NCBI RefSeq assembly: GCF_051014685.1
Contig: NW_027478489.1
Span: 1,116,001 to 1,180,000 of the forward strand
DNA length: 64,000 nt
Direction of reading: 5' to 3'
Origin: Ptiloglossa arizonensis
Lineage: Eukaryota > Arthropoda > Insecta > Hymenoptera > Colletidae
Part shown: positions 48,001 to 60,885 of the stretch, piece by piece
Layout: every line of letters begins with the position of its first letter
How positions within the stretch are numbered: the stretch's first letter is position 1
Position numbers and translations under genes: made by a program
The notes under the pieces: generated by a model
The model's database searches: none
Told to the model about the DNA's origin: nothing
Seen by the model: the letters and a program-made list of their open reading frames with translations, nothing else

Positions 48001-48120
48001 TTCAGATGCAACAGAAATTTTGTGGATTGGTCAATCCGTTCGCGAGATGTGGCTGTTTGGAGGCAAGAAACGCTTGAGAAACTCAACATTTTCGCAGTTC
48101 TGATGCTCGAAACGAATAAC

Positions 48121-50220
48121 TAGATCGGCCTAGGGAAAAACTACACGTACCGTTGTAATCGGGCGAGTTTCTACTTTCAGATGCAACAGAAATTTTGCGG
48201 ATTGGTCAATCCGTTCGCGAGATATGGCAGTTTGGAGATAAGAAACGCTTGAGAAACTCAAAATTTTCGCAGTTCTGATGCTCGAAACGCATGACTAGAA
48301 CGGCCTATGGGAGAAGTACGCATACCGTTGTAATCGGGCGAGTTTCTACTTTCAGATGCAACAGAAATTATGCGGATTGGTCAATCCGTTCGAGAGATAT
48401 GGCAGTTTGGAGGTAAGAAACGCTTGAGAAACTCAAAATTTTCGCAGTTCTGATGCTCGAAACGAATAACTGGAACGGCCTAGGGGAAAACTACACATAC
48501 CGTTGTAATCGGGCGAGTTTCTACTTTCAGATGCAACAGAAATTTTGTGGATTGGTCAATCCGTTCGCGAGATGTGGCTGTTTGGAGGTAAGAAACGGTT
48601 GAGAAACTCAATATTTTCGCAGTTCTGATGCTCGAAACGAATGACTAGAACGGCCTAGGGGAGAAGGACGCATACCGTTGTAATCGGGCGAGTTTCGATT
48701 TTCAGATGCAACAGAAATTTTGCGGATTGATCAATCCGTTCGCGAGATATGTCAGTTTGGAGATAAGAAACGCTTGAGAAACTCAACATTTTCGCAGTTC
48801 TGATGCTCGAAACGAATAACTAGAACGGCCTAGGGGAAAACTACACGTACCGTTGTAATCGGGCGAGTTTCTCCTTTCAGATGCAACAGAAATTTTGCGG
48901 ATTGGTCAATCCGTTCGCGAGATATGGCAGTTTGGAGGTAAGAAACGCTTGAGAAACTCAAAATTTTCGGAGTTCTGATGCTCGACACGAATAACTAGAA
49001 CGGCCTAGGGGCAAAGTGCGCATACCGTTGTAATCGGGCGAGTTTCTACTTTCAGATGCAACAGAAATTTTGCGGATTGGTCAATCCGTTCGCGAGATAT
49101 GGCAGTTTGGAGGTAAGAAACGCTTGAGAAACTCAAAATTTTCGCAGTTCTGAAGCTCGACACGAATAACTAGAACGGCCTAGGGGAAAAGTGCGCATAC
49201 CGTTGTAATCGGGCGGGTTTCTACTTTCAGATGCAACAGAAATTTTGCGGATTGGTCGATCCGTTCGCGAGATGTGGCAGTTTGGAAGTAAGAAACGCTT
49301 GAGAAACTCAAAATTTTGGCCGTTCTGATGCTCAAAACGAATAACTCGAACGGCCTAGGGGAAAAGTGCGCATAACGTTGTAATCGGGCGAGTTTCTACT
49401 TTCAGATGCAACAGAAATTTTGCGGATTGGTCAATCCGTTCGCGAGATATGGCAGTTTGGAGGTAAGAAACGCTTGAGAAACTCAACATTTTCGCAGTTC
49501 TGATGCTCGAAACGAATAACTAGAACGGCCTAGGGGAAAACTACACGTACCGTTGTAATCGGGCGAGTTTCTCCTTTCAGATGCAACAGAAATTTTGCGG
49601 ATTGGGCAATCCGTTCGCGAGATATGGCAGTTTGGAGGTAAGAAACGCTTGAGAAACTCAAAATTTTCGGAGTTCTGATGCTCGACACGAATAACTAGAA
49701 CGGCCTAGGGGCAAAGTGCGCATACCGTTGTAATCGGGCGAGTTTCTACTTTCAGATGCAACAGAAATTTTGCGGATTGGTCAATCCGTTCGCGAGATAT
49801 GGCAGTTTGGAGGTAAGAAACGCTTGAGAAACTCAAAATTTTCGCAGTTCTGAAGCTCGACACGAATAACTAGAACGGCCTAGGGGAAAAGTGCGCATAC
49901 CGTTGTAATCGGGCGAGTTTCTACTTTCAGATGCAACAGAAATTTTGCGGATTGGTCGATCCGTTCGCGAGATGTGGCAGTTTGGAAGTAAGAAACGCTT
50001 GAGAAACTCAAAATTTTCGCAGTTCTGATGCTCGAAACGAATAACTAGAACGGCCTAGGGGAATAGTGCGCATACCGTTGTAATCGGGCGAGTTTTGACT
50101 TTCAGATGCAACAGAAATTTTGCGGATTGATCAATCCGTTCGCTAGATATGGCAGTTTGGAGATAAGAAACGCTTGATAAACTAAAAATTTTCGCAGTTC
50201 TGATGCTCGAAACGAATAAC
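48121..50220. repeat. Recurrence of the A-G block and H monomer (compare 28364-31163)
   Basis: It starts with TAGATCGGCCTAGGGAAAAAC (48121; compare 28364). A (48296), B (48471) and C (48646) lead to D-E-F-G (48821-49520) and a second D-E-F (49521-50045), then H (50046: GGGGAATAGTGCGC, GAGTTTTGACTTTC, TTCGCTAGATATG). Private changes are GAAACGCATGAC near 48286, GGGCGGGTTTC near 49215 and GATTGGGCAATCC near 49602. The H monomer ends with CTTGATAAACTAAAAATTTT and joins straight to J (50221), so I is missing here. Confidence 0.83.
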
Positions 50221-53200
50221 TGGAACGGCCTAGGGGAAAACTACAGATACCGTTGTAATCGGGCGAGTTTCTACTTTCAGATGCAACAGAAATTTTGTGG
50301 ATTGGTCAATCCGTTCGCGAGATGTGGCTGTTTGGAGGTAAGAAACGCTTGAGAAACTCAAAATTTTCGCAGTTCTGATGCTCGAAACGAATAACAAGAA
50401 CGGCCTAGGGGAAAAGTACGCACACCGATGTAATAGGGCGTCTTTCTACTTTCAGATGCAACAGAAATTTTGCGGATTGGTCGATCCGTTCGCGAGATAT
50501 GGCAGTTTGGACGTAAGAAACGCTTGAGAAACTCAAAATTTTCGCAGTTCTGATTCTCGAAACGAATAACTGGAACGGTCTAGGGGAAAACTACACATAC
50601 CGTTGTAATCGGGCGAGTTTCTACTTTCAGATGCAACAGAAATTTTGCGGATTGGTCAATCCGTTCGCGAGATATGGCAGTTTGGAGGTAAGAAACGCTT
50701 GAGAAACTCAAAATTTTCGCAGTTCTGATGCTCGACACGAATAACTAGAACGGACTAGGGGCAAAGTGCGCATACCGTTGTAATCGGGCGAGTTTCTACT
50801 TTCAGATGCAACAGAAATTTTGCGGATTGGTCGATCCGTTCGCGAGATGTGGCAGTTTGGAAGTAAGAAACGCTTGAGAAACACAAAATTTTCGCAGTTC
50901 TGATGCTCGAAACGAATAACTGGAACGGCCTAGGGGAAAACTACACATACCGTTGTAATCGGGCGAGTTTCTACTTTCAGATGCAATAGAAATTTTGTGG
51001 ATTGGTCAATCCGTTCGCGAGATGTGGCTGTTTGGAGGTAAGAAACGCTTGAGAAACTCAAAATTTTCGCAGTTCTGATGCTCGAAACGAATAACTAGAA
51101 CGGCCAAGGGGAAAACTACACGTACCGTTGTAATCGGGCGCGTTTCTACTTTCAGATGCAACAGAAATTTTGCGGATTGGTCAATCCGTTCGCGAGATAT
51201 GGCAGTTTGGAGGTAAGAAACGCTTGAGGAACTCAAAATTTTCGTAGTTCTGCTTCTCGTAACGAATAACTAGAACCGCCTAGGGGAAAACTACACCTAC
51301 CGTTGTAATCGGGCGAGTTTCTACTTTCAGACGCAACAGAAATTTTGCGGATTGATCAATCCGTTCGCGAGATATGGCAGTTTGGAGATAAGAAACGCTT
51401 GAGAAACTCAAAATTTTCGCAGTTCTGATGCTCGAAACGAATGACTAGAACGGCCTATGGGAGAAGTACGCATACCGTTGTAATCGGGCGAGTTTCTACT
51501 TTCAGATGCAACAGAAATTATGCGGATTGGTCAATCCGTTCGAGAGATATGGCAGTTTGGAGGTAAGAAACGCTTGAGAAACTCAAAATTTTCGCAGTTC
51601 TGATGCTCGAAACGAATAACTGGAACGGCCTAGGGGAAAACTACACATACCATTGTAATCGGGCGAGTTTCTACTTTCAGATGCAACAGAAATTTTGTGG
51701 ATTGGTCAATCCGTTCGCGAGATGTGGCTGCTTGGATGTAAGAAACGCTTGAGAAACTCAACATTTTCGCAGTTCTGATGCTCGAAACGAATAACAAGAA
51801 CGGCCTAGGGGAAAAGTACGCATACCGATGTAATAGGGCGTGTTTCTACTTTCAGATGCAACAGAAATTTTGCGGATTGGTCGATCCGTTCGCGAGATAT
51901 GGCAGTTTGGACGTAAGAAACGCTTGAGAAACTCAAAATTTTCGCAGTTCTGATGCTCGAAACGAATGACTAGAACGGCCTAGGGGACAAGGACGCATAC
52001 CGTTGTAATCGGGCGAGTTTCTACTTTCAGATGCAACAGAAATTTTGCGGATTGGTCAATCCGTTCGCGAAATATGGCAGTTTGGAGGTAAGAAACGCTT
52101 GAGGAACTCAAAGTTTTCGCAGTTCTGACGCTCGAAACGAATGACTAGAACGGCCTAGGGGAGAAGTACGCATACCGTTGTAATCGGGCAAGTTTCTACT
52201 TTCAGATGCAAGAGAAATTATGCGGATTGGTCAATCCGTTCGAGAGATATGGCAGTTTGGAGGTAAGAAACGCTTGAGAAACTCAAAATTTTCGCAGTTC
52301 TGATGCTCGAAATGAATAACTGGAACGGCCTAGGGGAAAACTACACCTACCGATATAATAGGGCGTGTTTCTACTTTCAGATGCAACAGAAATTTTGCGG
52401 ATTGGTCGATCCGTTCGCGAGATATGACAGTTTGGACGTAAGAAACGCTTGAGAAACTCAAAATTTTCGCAGTTCTGATGCTCGAAACGAATAACTAGAA
52501 CGGCCTAGGGGAAAACTACACGTACCGTTGTAATCGGGCGAGTTTCTACTTTCAGATGCAACAGAAATTTTGCGGATTGGTCGATCCGTTCGCGAGATAT
52601 GGCAGTTTGGACGTAAGAAACGCTTGAGAAACTCAAAATTTTCGCAGTTCTGATGCTCGAAACGAATGACTAGAACGGCCTAGGGGACAAGGACGCATAC
52701 CGTTGTAATCGGGCGAGTTTCTACTTTCAGATGCAACAGAAATTTTGCGGATTGGTCAATCCGTTCGCGAAATATGGCAGTTTGGAGGTAAGAAACGCTT
52801 GAGGAACTCAAAGTTTTCGCAGTTCTGACGCTCGAAACGAATGACTAGAACGGCCTAGGGGAGAAGTACGCATACCGTTGTAATCGGGCAAGTTTCTACT
52901 TTCAGATGCAAGAGAAATTATGCGGATTGGTCAATCCGTTCGAGAGATATGGCAGTTTGGAGGTAAGAAACGCTTGAGAAACTCAAAATTTTCGCAGTTC
53001 TGATGCTCGAAATGAATAACTGGAACGGCCTAGGGGAAAACTACACCTACCGATATAATAGGGCGTGTTTCTACTTTCAGATGCAACAGAAATTTTGCGG
53101 ATTGGTCGATCCGTTCGCGAGATATGACAGTTTGGACGTAAGAAACGCTTGAGAAACTCAAAATTTTCGCAGTTCTGATGCTCGAAACGAATAACTAGAA

Positions 53201-53808
53201 CGGCCTAGGGGAAAACTACACGTACCGTTGTAATCGGGCGAGTTTCTACTTTCAGATGCAACAGAAATTTTGCGGATTGATTAATCCGTTCGCGAGATAT
53301 GGCAGTTTGGAGATAAGAAACGCTTGAGAAACTCAAAATTTTCGCAGTTCTGATGCTCGAAACGAATGACTAGAACGGCCTAGGGGAGAAGTACGCATAC
53401 CGTTGTAATCGGGCGAGTTTCTATTTTCAGATGCAACAGAAATAATGCGGATTGGTCAATCCGTTCGCGAGATATGGCCGTTTGGATTTAAGAAACGCTT
53501 GAGAAACTCAAAATTTTCGCAATTCTGATGCTCGAAACGAATAACTAGAACGGCCTTGGGGAAAAGTGCGCATACCGTTGTAATCGGGCGAGTTTCTACT
53601 TTCAGATGCAGCAGAAATTTTGCGGATCGATCAATCCGTTCGCGAGATATGGCAGTTTGGAGGTAAGAAACGCTTGAGAAACTCAAAATTTTCGCAGTTC
53701 TGATGCTCGAAACGAATAACTAGAACCGCCTAGGGGAAAAGCGCGCATACCGTTGTAATCGGGCGAGTTTCTACTTTCAGATGCAACAGAAATTTTGCGG
53801 ATTGATCA
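50221..53808. repeat. Second full copy of the J-K-L and M-P modules
   Basis: J (ACAGATACCG), K (CACACCGATGTAATAGGGCG), L (TGGAACGGTC) and the series GGACTAGGGG, CAATAG, GGCCAAGGGG, TAGAACCGCC/CAGACGCAACAG, A, ACCATTGTAATC, K' and on follow 34664-37640 in order, with an offset of 15557 bp. From about 52.6 kb the offset becomes 16257 because of an internal 700-bp duplication. GATTAATCC, AAATAATGCGG, GGCCTTGGGG and GGATCGATCAATCC near 53.28-53.63 kb correspond to 37.02-37.38 kb. Confidence 0.85.
51850..53280. repeat. Very recent 700-bp (four-monomer) tandem duplication
   Basis: About 51850-52580 and 52550-53280 are identical where I compared them, including private variants absent from the sister block at 36.3-37.0 kb: GGGGACAAGG (51985 and 52685), TTCGCGAAATATGG, CAAAGTTTTCG, TTCTGACGCTCG, CCGATATAATAGGG and GATATGACAG. 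The monomer at 52496 is the join: a CACGTACC start with a GGTCGATCC/GGACGTAAG end. The block at 56.9-58.9 kb has the unduplicated state, sharing GGGGACAAGG (near 58103) but not the other variants. Confidence 0.9.
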
Positions 53809-56280
53809 ATCCGTTCGCGAGATATGGCAGTTTGGAGATAAGAAACGCTTGAGAAACTCAAAATTTTCGCAGTTCTGATGCTCGAAACGAATGACTAGAA
53901 CGGCCTAGGGGAGTAGTACGCATACCGTTGTAATCGGGCGAGTTTCTACTTTCAGATGCAATAGAAATTATGCGGATTGCTCATCCGTTCGAGAGATATG
54001 GCAGTTTGGAGGTAAGAAACGCTTGAGAAACTCAAAATTTCCGCAGTTCTGATTCTCGAAACGAATAACTGGAACGGCCTAGGGGAAACTACATATACCG
54101 TTGTAATCGGGCGAGTTTCTACTTTCAGATGCAACAGAAATTTTGTTGGTTGGTCAATCGTTCGCGAGATGTGGCTGTTTGGAGGTAAGAAACGCTTGAG
54201 AAACTCAAAATTTTCGCAGTTCTGATGCTCGAAACGAATAACAAGAACGGCCTAGGGGAAAAGTACGCATACCGATGTAATAGGGCGTGTTTCTACTTTC
54301 AGATGCAACAGAAATTTTGCGGATTGGTCGATCCGTTCGCGAGATATGGCAGTTTGGAGGTAAGAAACGCTTGAGAAACTCAAAATTTTCGCAGTTCTGA
54401 TGCTCGAAACGAATAACTAGAACCGCATAGGGGAAAAGTACGCATACCGATGTAATCGGGCGAGTTTCTACTTTCAGATGCAACAGAAATTTTGCGGATT
54501 GGTCGATCCGTTCGCGAGATGTGGCAGTTTGGAATTAAGAAACGCTTGAGAAACTCAAAATTTTCGCAGTTCTGATGCTCGAAACGAATAACTAGAACGG
54601 CCTAGGCGAAAACTACACATACCGTTGTAATCGGGCGAGTTTCTACCTTCAGATGCAACAGAAATTTTGCGGATTGGTCAATCCGTTCGCGAGATATGGC
54701 AGTTTGGAGGTAAGAAACGCTTGAGAAACTGAAAATTTTCGCAGTTCTGATGCTCGACACGAATAACTAGAACGGACTAGGGGCAAAGTGCGCTTACCGT
54801 TGTAATCGGGCGAGTTTCTACTTTCAGATGCAACAGAAATTTTGCGGATTGGTCGATCCGTTCGCGAGATGTGGCAGTTTGGAAGTAAGAAACGCTTGAG
54901 AAACACAAAATTTTCGCAGTTCTGATGCTCGAAACGAATAACTGGAACGGCCTAGGGGAAAACTACACATACCGTTGTAATCGGGCGAGTTTCTACTTTC
55001 AGATGCAACAGAAATTTTGCGGATTGGTCAATCCGTTCGCGAGATATGGCAGTTTGGAGATAAGAAACGCTTGAGAAACTCAAAATTTTCGCAGTTCTGA
55101 TGCTCGAAACGAATGACTAGAACGGCCTAGGGGAGTAGTACGCATACCGTTGTAATCGGGCGAGTTTCTACTTTCAGATGCAATAGAAATTATGCGGATT
55201 GCTCATCCGTTCGAGAGATATGGCAGTTTGGAGGTAAGAAACGCTTGAGAAACTCAAAATTTCCGCAGTTCTGATTCTCGAAACGAATAACTGGAACGGC
55301 CTAGGGGAAACTACATATACCGTTGTAATCGGGCGAGTTTCTACTTTCAGATGCAACAGAAATTTTGTTGGTTGGTCAATCGTTCGCGAGATGTGGCTGT
55401 TTGGAGGTAAGAAACGCTTGAGAAACTCAAAATTTTCGCAGTTCTGATGCTCGAAACGAATAACAAGAACGGCCTAGGGGAAAAGTACGCATACCGATGT
55501 AATAGGGCGTGTTTCTACTTTCAGATGCAACAGAAATTTTGCGGATTGGTCGATCCGTTCGCGAGATATGGCAGTTTGGAGGTAAGAAACGCTTGAGAAA
55601 CTCAAAATTTTCGCAGTTCTGATGCTCGAAACGAATAACTAGAACCGCATAGGGGAAAAGTACGCATACCGATGTAATCGGGCGAGTTTCTACTTTCAGA
55701 TGCAACAGAAATTTTGCGGATTGGTCGATCCGTTCGCGAGATGTGGCAGTTTGGAATTAAGAAACGCTTGAGAAACTCAAAATTTTCGCAGTTCTGATGC
55801 TCGAAACGAATAACTAGAACGGCCTAGGCGAAAACTACACATACCGTTGTAATCGGGCGAGTTTCTACCTTCAGATGCAACAGAAATTTTGCGGATTGGT
55901 CAATCCGTTCGCGAGATATGGCAGTTTGGAGGTAAGAAACGCTTGAGAAACTGAAAATTTTCGCAGTTCTGATGCTCGACACGAATAACTAGAACGGACT
56001 AGGGGCAAAGTGCGCTTACCGTTGTAATCGGGCGAGTTTCTACTTTCAGATGCAACAGAAATTTTGCGGATTGGTCGATCCGTTCGCGAGATGTGGCAGT
56101 TTGGAAGTAAGAAACGCTTGAGAAACACAAAATTTTCGCAGTTCTGATGCTCGAAACGAATAACTGGAACGGCCTAGGGGAAAACTACACATACCGTTGT
56201 AATCGGGCGAGTTTCTACTTTCAGATGCAACAGAAATTTTGCGGATTGGTCAATCCGTTCGCGAGATATGGCAGTTTGGA
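53808..56280. repeat. Tandem duplication with 1222-bp period
   Basis: Seven monomers minus three bases. GGGGAGTAGTACGC monomers start at 53896 and 55118. Each is followed by the deletion-barcoded pair, K (54243; 55465), TAGAACCGCATAGG (54418; 55640), GGCGAAAAC (54593; 55815), GGACTAGGGG with GCTTACC (54768; 55990) and a TGGAACGG monomer. Copies begin to match at the GATCAATCC/GGTCAATCC difference near 53800 and 55022, and separate near 56305, where TTTTGGCAG and GACTATAACGG appear. Confidence 0.88.
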
Positions 56281-58870
56281 GATAAGAAACGCTTGAGAAA
56301 CTCAAAATTTTGGCAGTTCTGATGCTCGAAACGAATGACTATAACGGCCTAGGGGAGAAGTACGCATACCGTTGTAATCGGGCGAGTTTCTACTTTCAGA
56401 TGCAACAGAAATCATGCGGATTGGTCAATCCGTTAGCGAGATATGGCCGATTGGATGTAAGAAACGCTTGAGAAACTCAAAATTTTCGCAGTTCTGGTGC
56501 TCGAAACGAATAACTAGAACGGCCTAGAGGAATAGTGCGCACACCGATGTAATAGGGCGTCTTTCTACTTTCAGATGCAACAGAAATATTGCGGATTGGT
56601 CGATCCGTTCGCGAGATATGGCAGTTTGGACGTAAGAAACGCTTGAGAAACTCAAAATTTTCGCAGTTCTGATTCTCGAAACGAATAACTGGAACGGTCT
56701 AGGGGAAAACTACACATACCGTTGTAATAGGGCGAGTTTCTACTTTCAGATGCAACAGAAATTTTGCGGATTGGTCAATCCGTTCGCGAGATATGGCAGT
56801 TTGGAGGTAAGAAACGCTTGAGAAACTCAAAATTTTCGCAGTTCTGATGCTCGACACGAATAACTAGAACGGACTAGGGGCAAAGTGCGCATACCGTTGT
56901 AATCGGGCGAGTTTCTACTTTCAGATGCAACAGAAATTTTGCGGATTGGTCGATCCGTTCGCGAGATGTGGCAGTTTGGAAGTAAGAAACGCTTGAGAAA
57001 CACAAAATTTTCGCAGTTCTGATGCTCGAAACGAATAACTGGAACGGCATAGGGGAAAACTACACATACCGTTGTAATCGGGCGAGTTTCTACTTTCAGA
57101 TGCAATAGAAATTTTGTGGATTGGTCAATCCGTTCGCGAGATGTGGCTGTTTGGAGGTAAGAAACGCTTGAGAAACTCAACATTTTCGCAGTTCTGATGC
57201 TCGAAACGAATAACTAGAACGGCCAAGGGGAAAACTACACGTACCGTTGTAATCGGGCGCGTTTCTACTTTCAGATGCAACAGAAATTTTGCGGATTGGT
57301 CAATCCGTTCGCGATATATGGCAGTTTGGAGGTAAGAAACGCTTGAGGAACTCAAAATTTTCGTAGTTCTGCTTCTCGTAACGAATAACTAGAACCGCCT
57401 AGGGGAAAACTACACCTACCGTTGTAATCGGGCGAGTTTCTACTTTCAGACGCAACAGAAATTTTGCGGATTGATCAATCCGTTCGCGAGATATGGCAGT
57501 TTGGAGATAAGAAACGCTTGAGAAACTCAAAATTTTCGCAGTTCTGATGCTCGAAACGAATGACTAGAACGGCCTATGGGAGAAGTACGCATACCGTTGT
57601 AATCGGGCGAGTTTCTACTTTCAGATGCAACAGAAATTATGCGGATTGGTCAATCCGTTCGAGAGATATGGCAGTTTGGAGGTAAGAAACGCTTGAGAAA
57701 CTCAAAACTTTCGCAGTTCTGATGCTCGAAACGAATAACTGGAACGGCCTAGGGGAAAACTACACATACCATTGTAATCGGGCGAGTTTCTACTTTCAGA
57801 TGCAACAGAAATTTTGTGGATTGGTCAATCCGTTCGCGAGATGTGGCTGCTTGGATGTAAGAAACGCTTGAGAAACTCAACATTTTCGCAGTTCTGATGC
57901 TCGAAACGAATAACAAGAACGGCCTAGGGGAAAAGTACGCATACCGATGTAATAGGGCTTGTTTCTACTTTCAGATGCAACAGAAATTTTGCGGATTGGT
58001 CGATCCGTTCGCGAGATATGGCAGTTTGGACGTAAGAAACGCTTGAGAAACTCAAAATTTTCGCAGTTCTGATGCTCGAAACGAATGACTAGAACGGCCT
58101 AGGGGACAAGGACGCATACCGTTGTAATCGGGCGAGTTTCTACTTTCAGATGCAACAGAAATTTTGCGGATTGGTCAATCCGTTCGCGAGATATGGCAGT
58201 TTGGAGGTAAGAAACGCTTGAGGAACTCAAAATTTTCGCAGTTCTGATGCTCGAAACGAATGACTAGAACGGCCTAGGGGAGAAGTACGCATACCGTTGT
58301 AATCGGGCAAGTTTCTACTTTCAGATGCAAGAGAAATTATGCGGATTGGTCAATCCGTTCGAGAGATATGGCAGTTTGGAGGTAAGAAACGCTTGAGAAA
58401 CTCAAAATTTTCGCAGTTCTGATGCTCGAAATGAATAACTGGAACGGCCTAGGGGAAAACTACACCTACCGATGTAATAGGGCGTGTTTCTACTTTCAGA
58501 TGCAACAGAAATTTTGCGGATTGGTCGATCCGTTCGCGAGATATGGCAGTTTGGACGTAAGAAACGCTTGAGAAACTCAAAATTTTCGCAGTTCTGATGC
58601 TCGAAACGAATAACTAGAACGGCCTAGGGGAAAACTACACGTACCGTTGTAATCGGGCGAGTTTCTACTTTCAGATGCAACAGAAATTTTGCGGATTGAT
58701 TAATCCGTTCGCGAGATATGGCAGTTTGGAGATAAGAAACGCTTGAGAAACTCAAAATTTTCGCAGTTCTGATGCTCGAAACGAATGACTAGAACGGCCT
58801 AGGGGAGAAGTACGCATACCGTTGTAATCGGGCGAGTTTCTATTTTCAGATGCAACAGAAATAATGCGGA
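56280..58870. repeat. Third copy of the L and M-P modules
   Basis: The monomer at 56515 starts GGCCTAGAGGAATAG and, after the shared CGCACACCG, continues as K (ATGTAATAGGGCG), a chimera. L (TGGAACGGTC) and the series GGACTAGGGG, CAATAG, GGCCAAGGGG, TAGAACCGCC, A, ACCATTGTAATC, K', GGGGACAAGG, GGGCAAGTTTC, GAAATGAATAAC and GATTAATCC follow 50.75-53.45 kb without the 700-bp duplication. Private changes include AAATATTGCGG near 56585, TTCGCGATATATGG near 57310 and GGGCTTG near 57956. At about 58870, after AAATAATGCGG, it switches to the GAAACTGAAAATTTTCG monomer. Confidence 0.84.
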
Positions 58871-60885
58871 TTGGTCAATCCGTTCGCGAGATATGGCAGT
58901 TTGGAGGTAAGAAACGCTTGAGAAACTGAAAATTTTCGCAGTTCTGATGCTCGACACGAATAACTAGAACGGACTAGGGGCAAAGTGCGCTTACCGTTGT
59001 AATCGGGCGAGTTTCTACTTTCAGATGCAACAGAAATTTTGCGGATTGGTCGATCCGTTCGCGAGATGTGGCAGTTTGGAAGTAAGAAACGCTTGAGAAA
59101 CACAAAATTTTCGCAGTTCTGATGCTCGAAACGAATAACTGGAACGGCCTAGGGGAAAACTACACATACCGTTGTAATCGGGCGAGTTTCTACTTTCAGA
59201 TGCAACAGAAATTTTGCGAATTGGTCAATCCGTTCGCGAGATATGGCAGTTTGGAGATAAGAATCGCTTGAGAAACTCAAAATTTTGGCAGTTCTGATGC
59301 TCGAAACGAATGACTATAACGGCCTAGGGGAGAAGTACGCATACCGTTGTAATCGGGCGAGTTTCTACTTTCAGATGCAACAGAAATCATGCGGATTGGT
59401 CAATCCGTTAGCGAGATATGGCCGATTGGATGTAAGAAACGCTTGAGAAACTCAAAATTTTCGCAGTTCTGGTGCTCGAAACGAATAACTAGAACGGCCT
59501 AGAGGAATAGTGCGCACACCGTTGTAATCGGGCGAGTTTCTACTTTCAGATGCAACAGAAATCATGCGGATTGGTCAATCCGTTAGCGAGATATGGCCGT
59601 TTGGATGTAAGAAACGCTTGAGAAACTCAAAATTTTCGCAGTTCTGGTGCTCGAAACGAATAACTAGAACGGCCTAGAGGAAAAGTGCGCATACCGTTGT
59701 AATCGGGCGAGTTTCTACTTTCCGATGCAGCAGAAATTTTGAGGATTGATCAATCCGTTCGCGAGATATGGCAGTTTGGAGATAAGGAACGCTTTAGAAA
59801 CTCAAAATTTTCGCAGTTCTGATGCTCGAAACGAATAACTAGAACGGCCAAGGGGAAAACTACACATACCGTTGTAATCGGGCGAGTTTCTACTTTCAGA
59901 TGCAACAGAAATTTTGCGGATTGGTCGATCCGTTCGCGAGATGTGGCAGTTTGGAATTAAGAAACGCTTGAGAAACTCAAAATTTTCGCAGTTCTGATGC
60001 TCGAAACGAATAACTAGAACGGCCAAGGGGAAAACTACACATACCGTTGTAATCGGGCGAGTTTCTACTTTCAGATGCAACAGAAATTTTGCGGATTGAT
60101 CAATCCGTTCGCGAGATATGGCAGCTTGGAGGTAAGAAACGCTTGAGAAACTCAAAATTTTCGCAGTTCTAATGCTCGAAACGAGTAACTAGAACGGCAT
60201 AGGGGAACAGTACGCATACCGTTGTAATCGGGCGAGTTTCTACTTTCAGATGCAACAGAAATTTTGCGAATTGGTCAATCCGTTCGCGAGATGTGGCAGT
60301 TTGGAAGTAAGAAACGCTTGAGAAACTCAAAATTTTCGCAGTTCTGATGCTCGAAACGAATAACTAGAACGGCCTAGGGGAAAACTACACCTACCGTTGT
60401 AATCGGGCGAGTTTCTACTTTCAGATGCAACAGAAATTTTGCGGATTGGTCAATCCGTTCGCGAGATATGGCAGTTTGGAGGTAAGAAACGCTTGAGAAA
60501 CTCAAAATTTTCGCAGTTCTTATGCTCGAAACGAATAACTAGAACGGCCTAGGCGAAAACTACACATACCGTTGTAATCGGGCGAGTTTCTACCTTCAGA
60601 TGCAACAGAAATTTTGCGGATTGGTCAATCCGTTCGCGAGATATGGCAGTTTGGAGGTAAGAAACGCTTGAGAAACTCAAAATTTTCGCAGTTCTGATGC
60701 TCGACACGAATAACTAGAACGGACTAGGGGCAAAGTGCGCTTACCGTTGTAATCGGGCGAGTTTCTACTTTCAGATGCAACAGAAATTTTGCGGATTGGT
60801 CGATCCGTTCGCGAGATGTGGCAGTTTGGAAGTAAGAAACGCTTGAGAAACACAAAATTTTCGCAGTTCTGATGCTCGAAACGAA
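58870..60885. repeat. Mosaic with a repeated GACTATAACGG block and diverged monomers
   Basis: About 59.0-59.5 kb repeats 56.05-56.53 kb at 2975 bp (17 monomers), sharing TTTTGGCAG, GACTATAACGG, AATCATGCGG, GGCCGATTGG and GGCCTAGAGG. Two AATCATGCGG monomers occur 175 bp apart near 59.38 and 59.56 kb. The monomers from 59.66 to 60.36 kb carry many private changes: TTTCCGATGCAGCAG, TTTTGAGG, GATAAGGAACGCTTTAG, GGCAGCTTGG, GAAACGAGTAAC and GGCATAGGGGAACAG. This is the least homogenised stretch of the right family. Confidence 0.78.
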
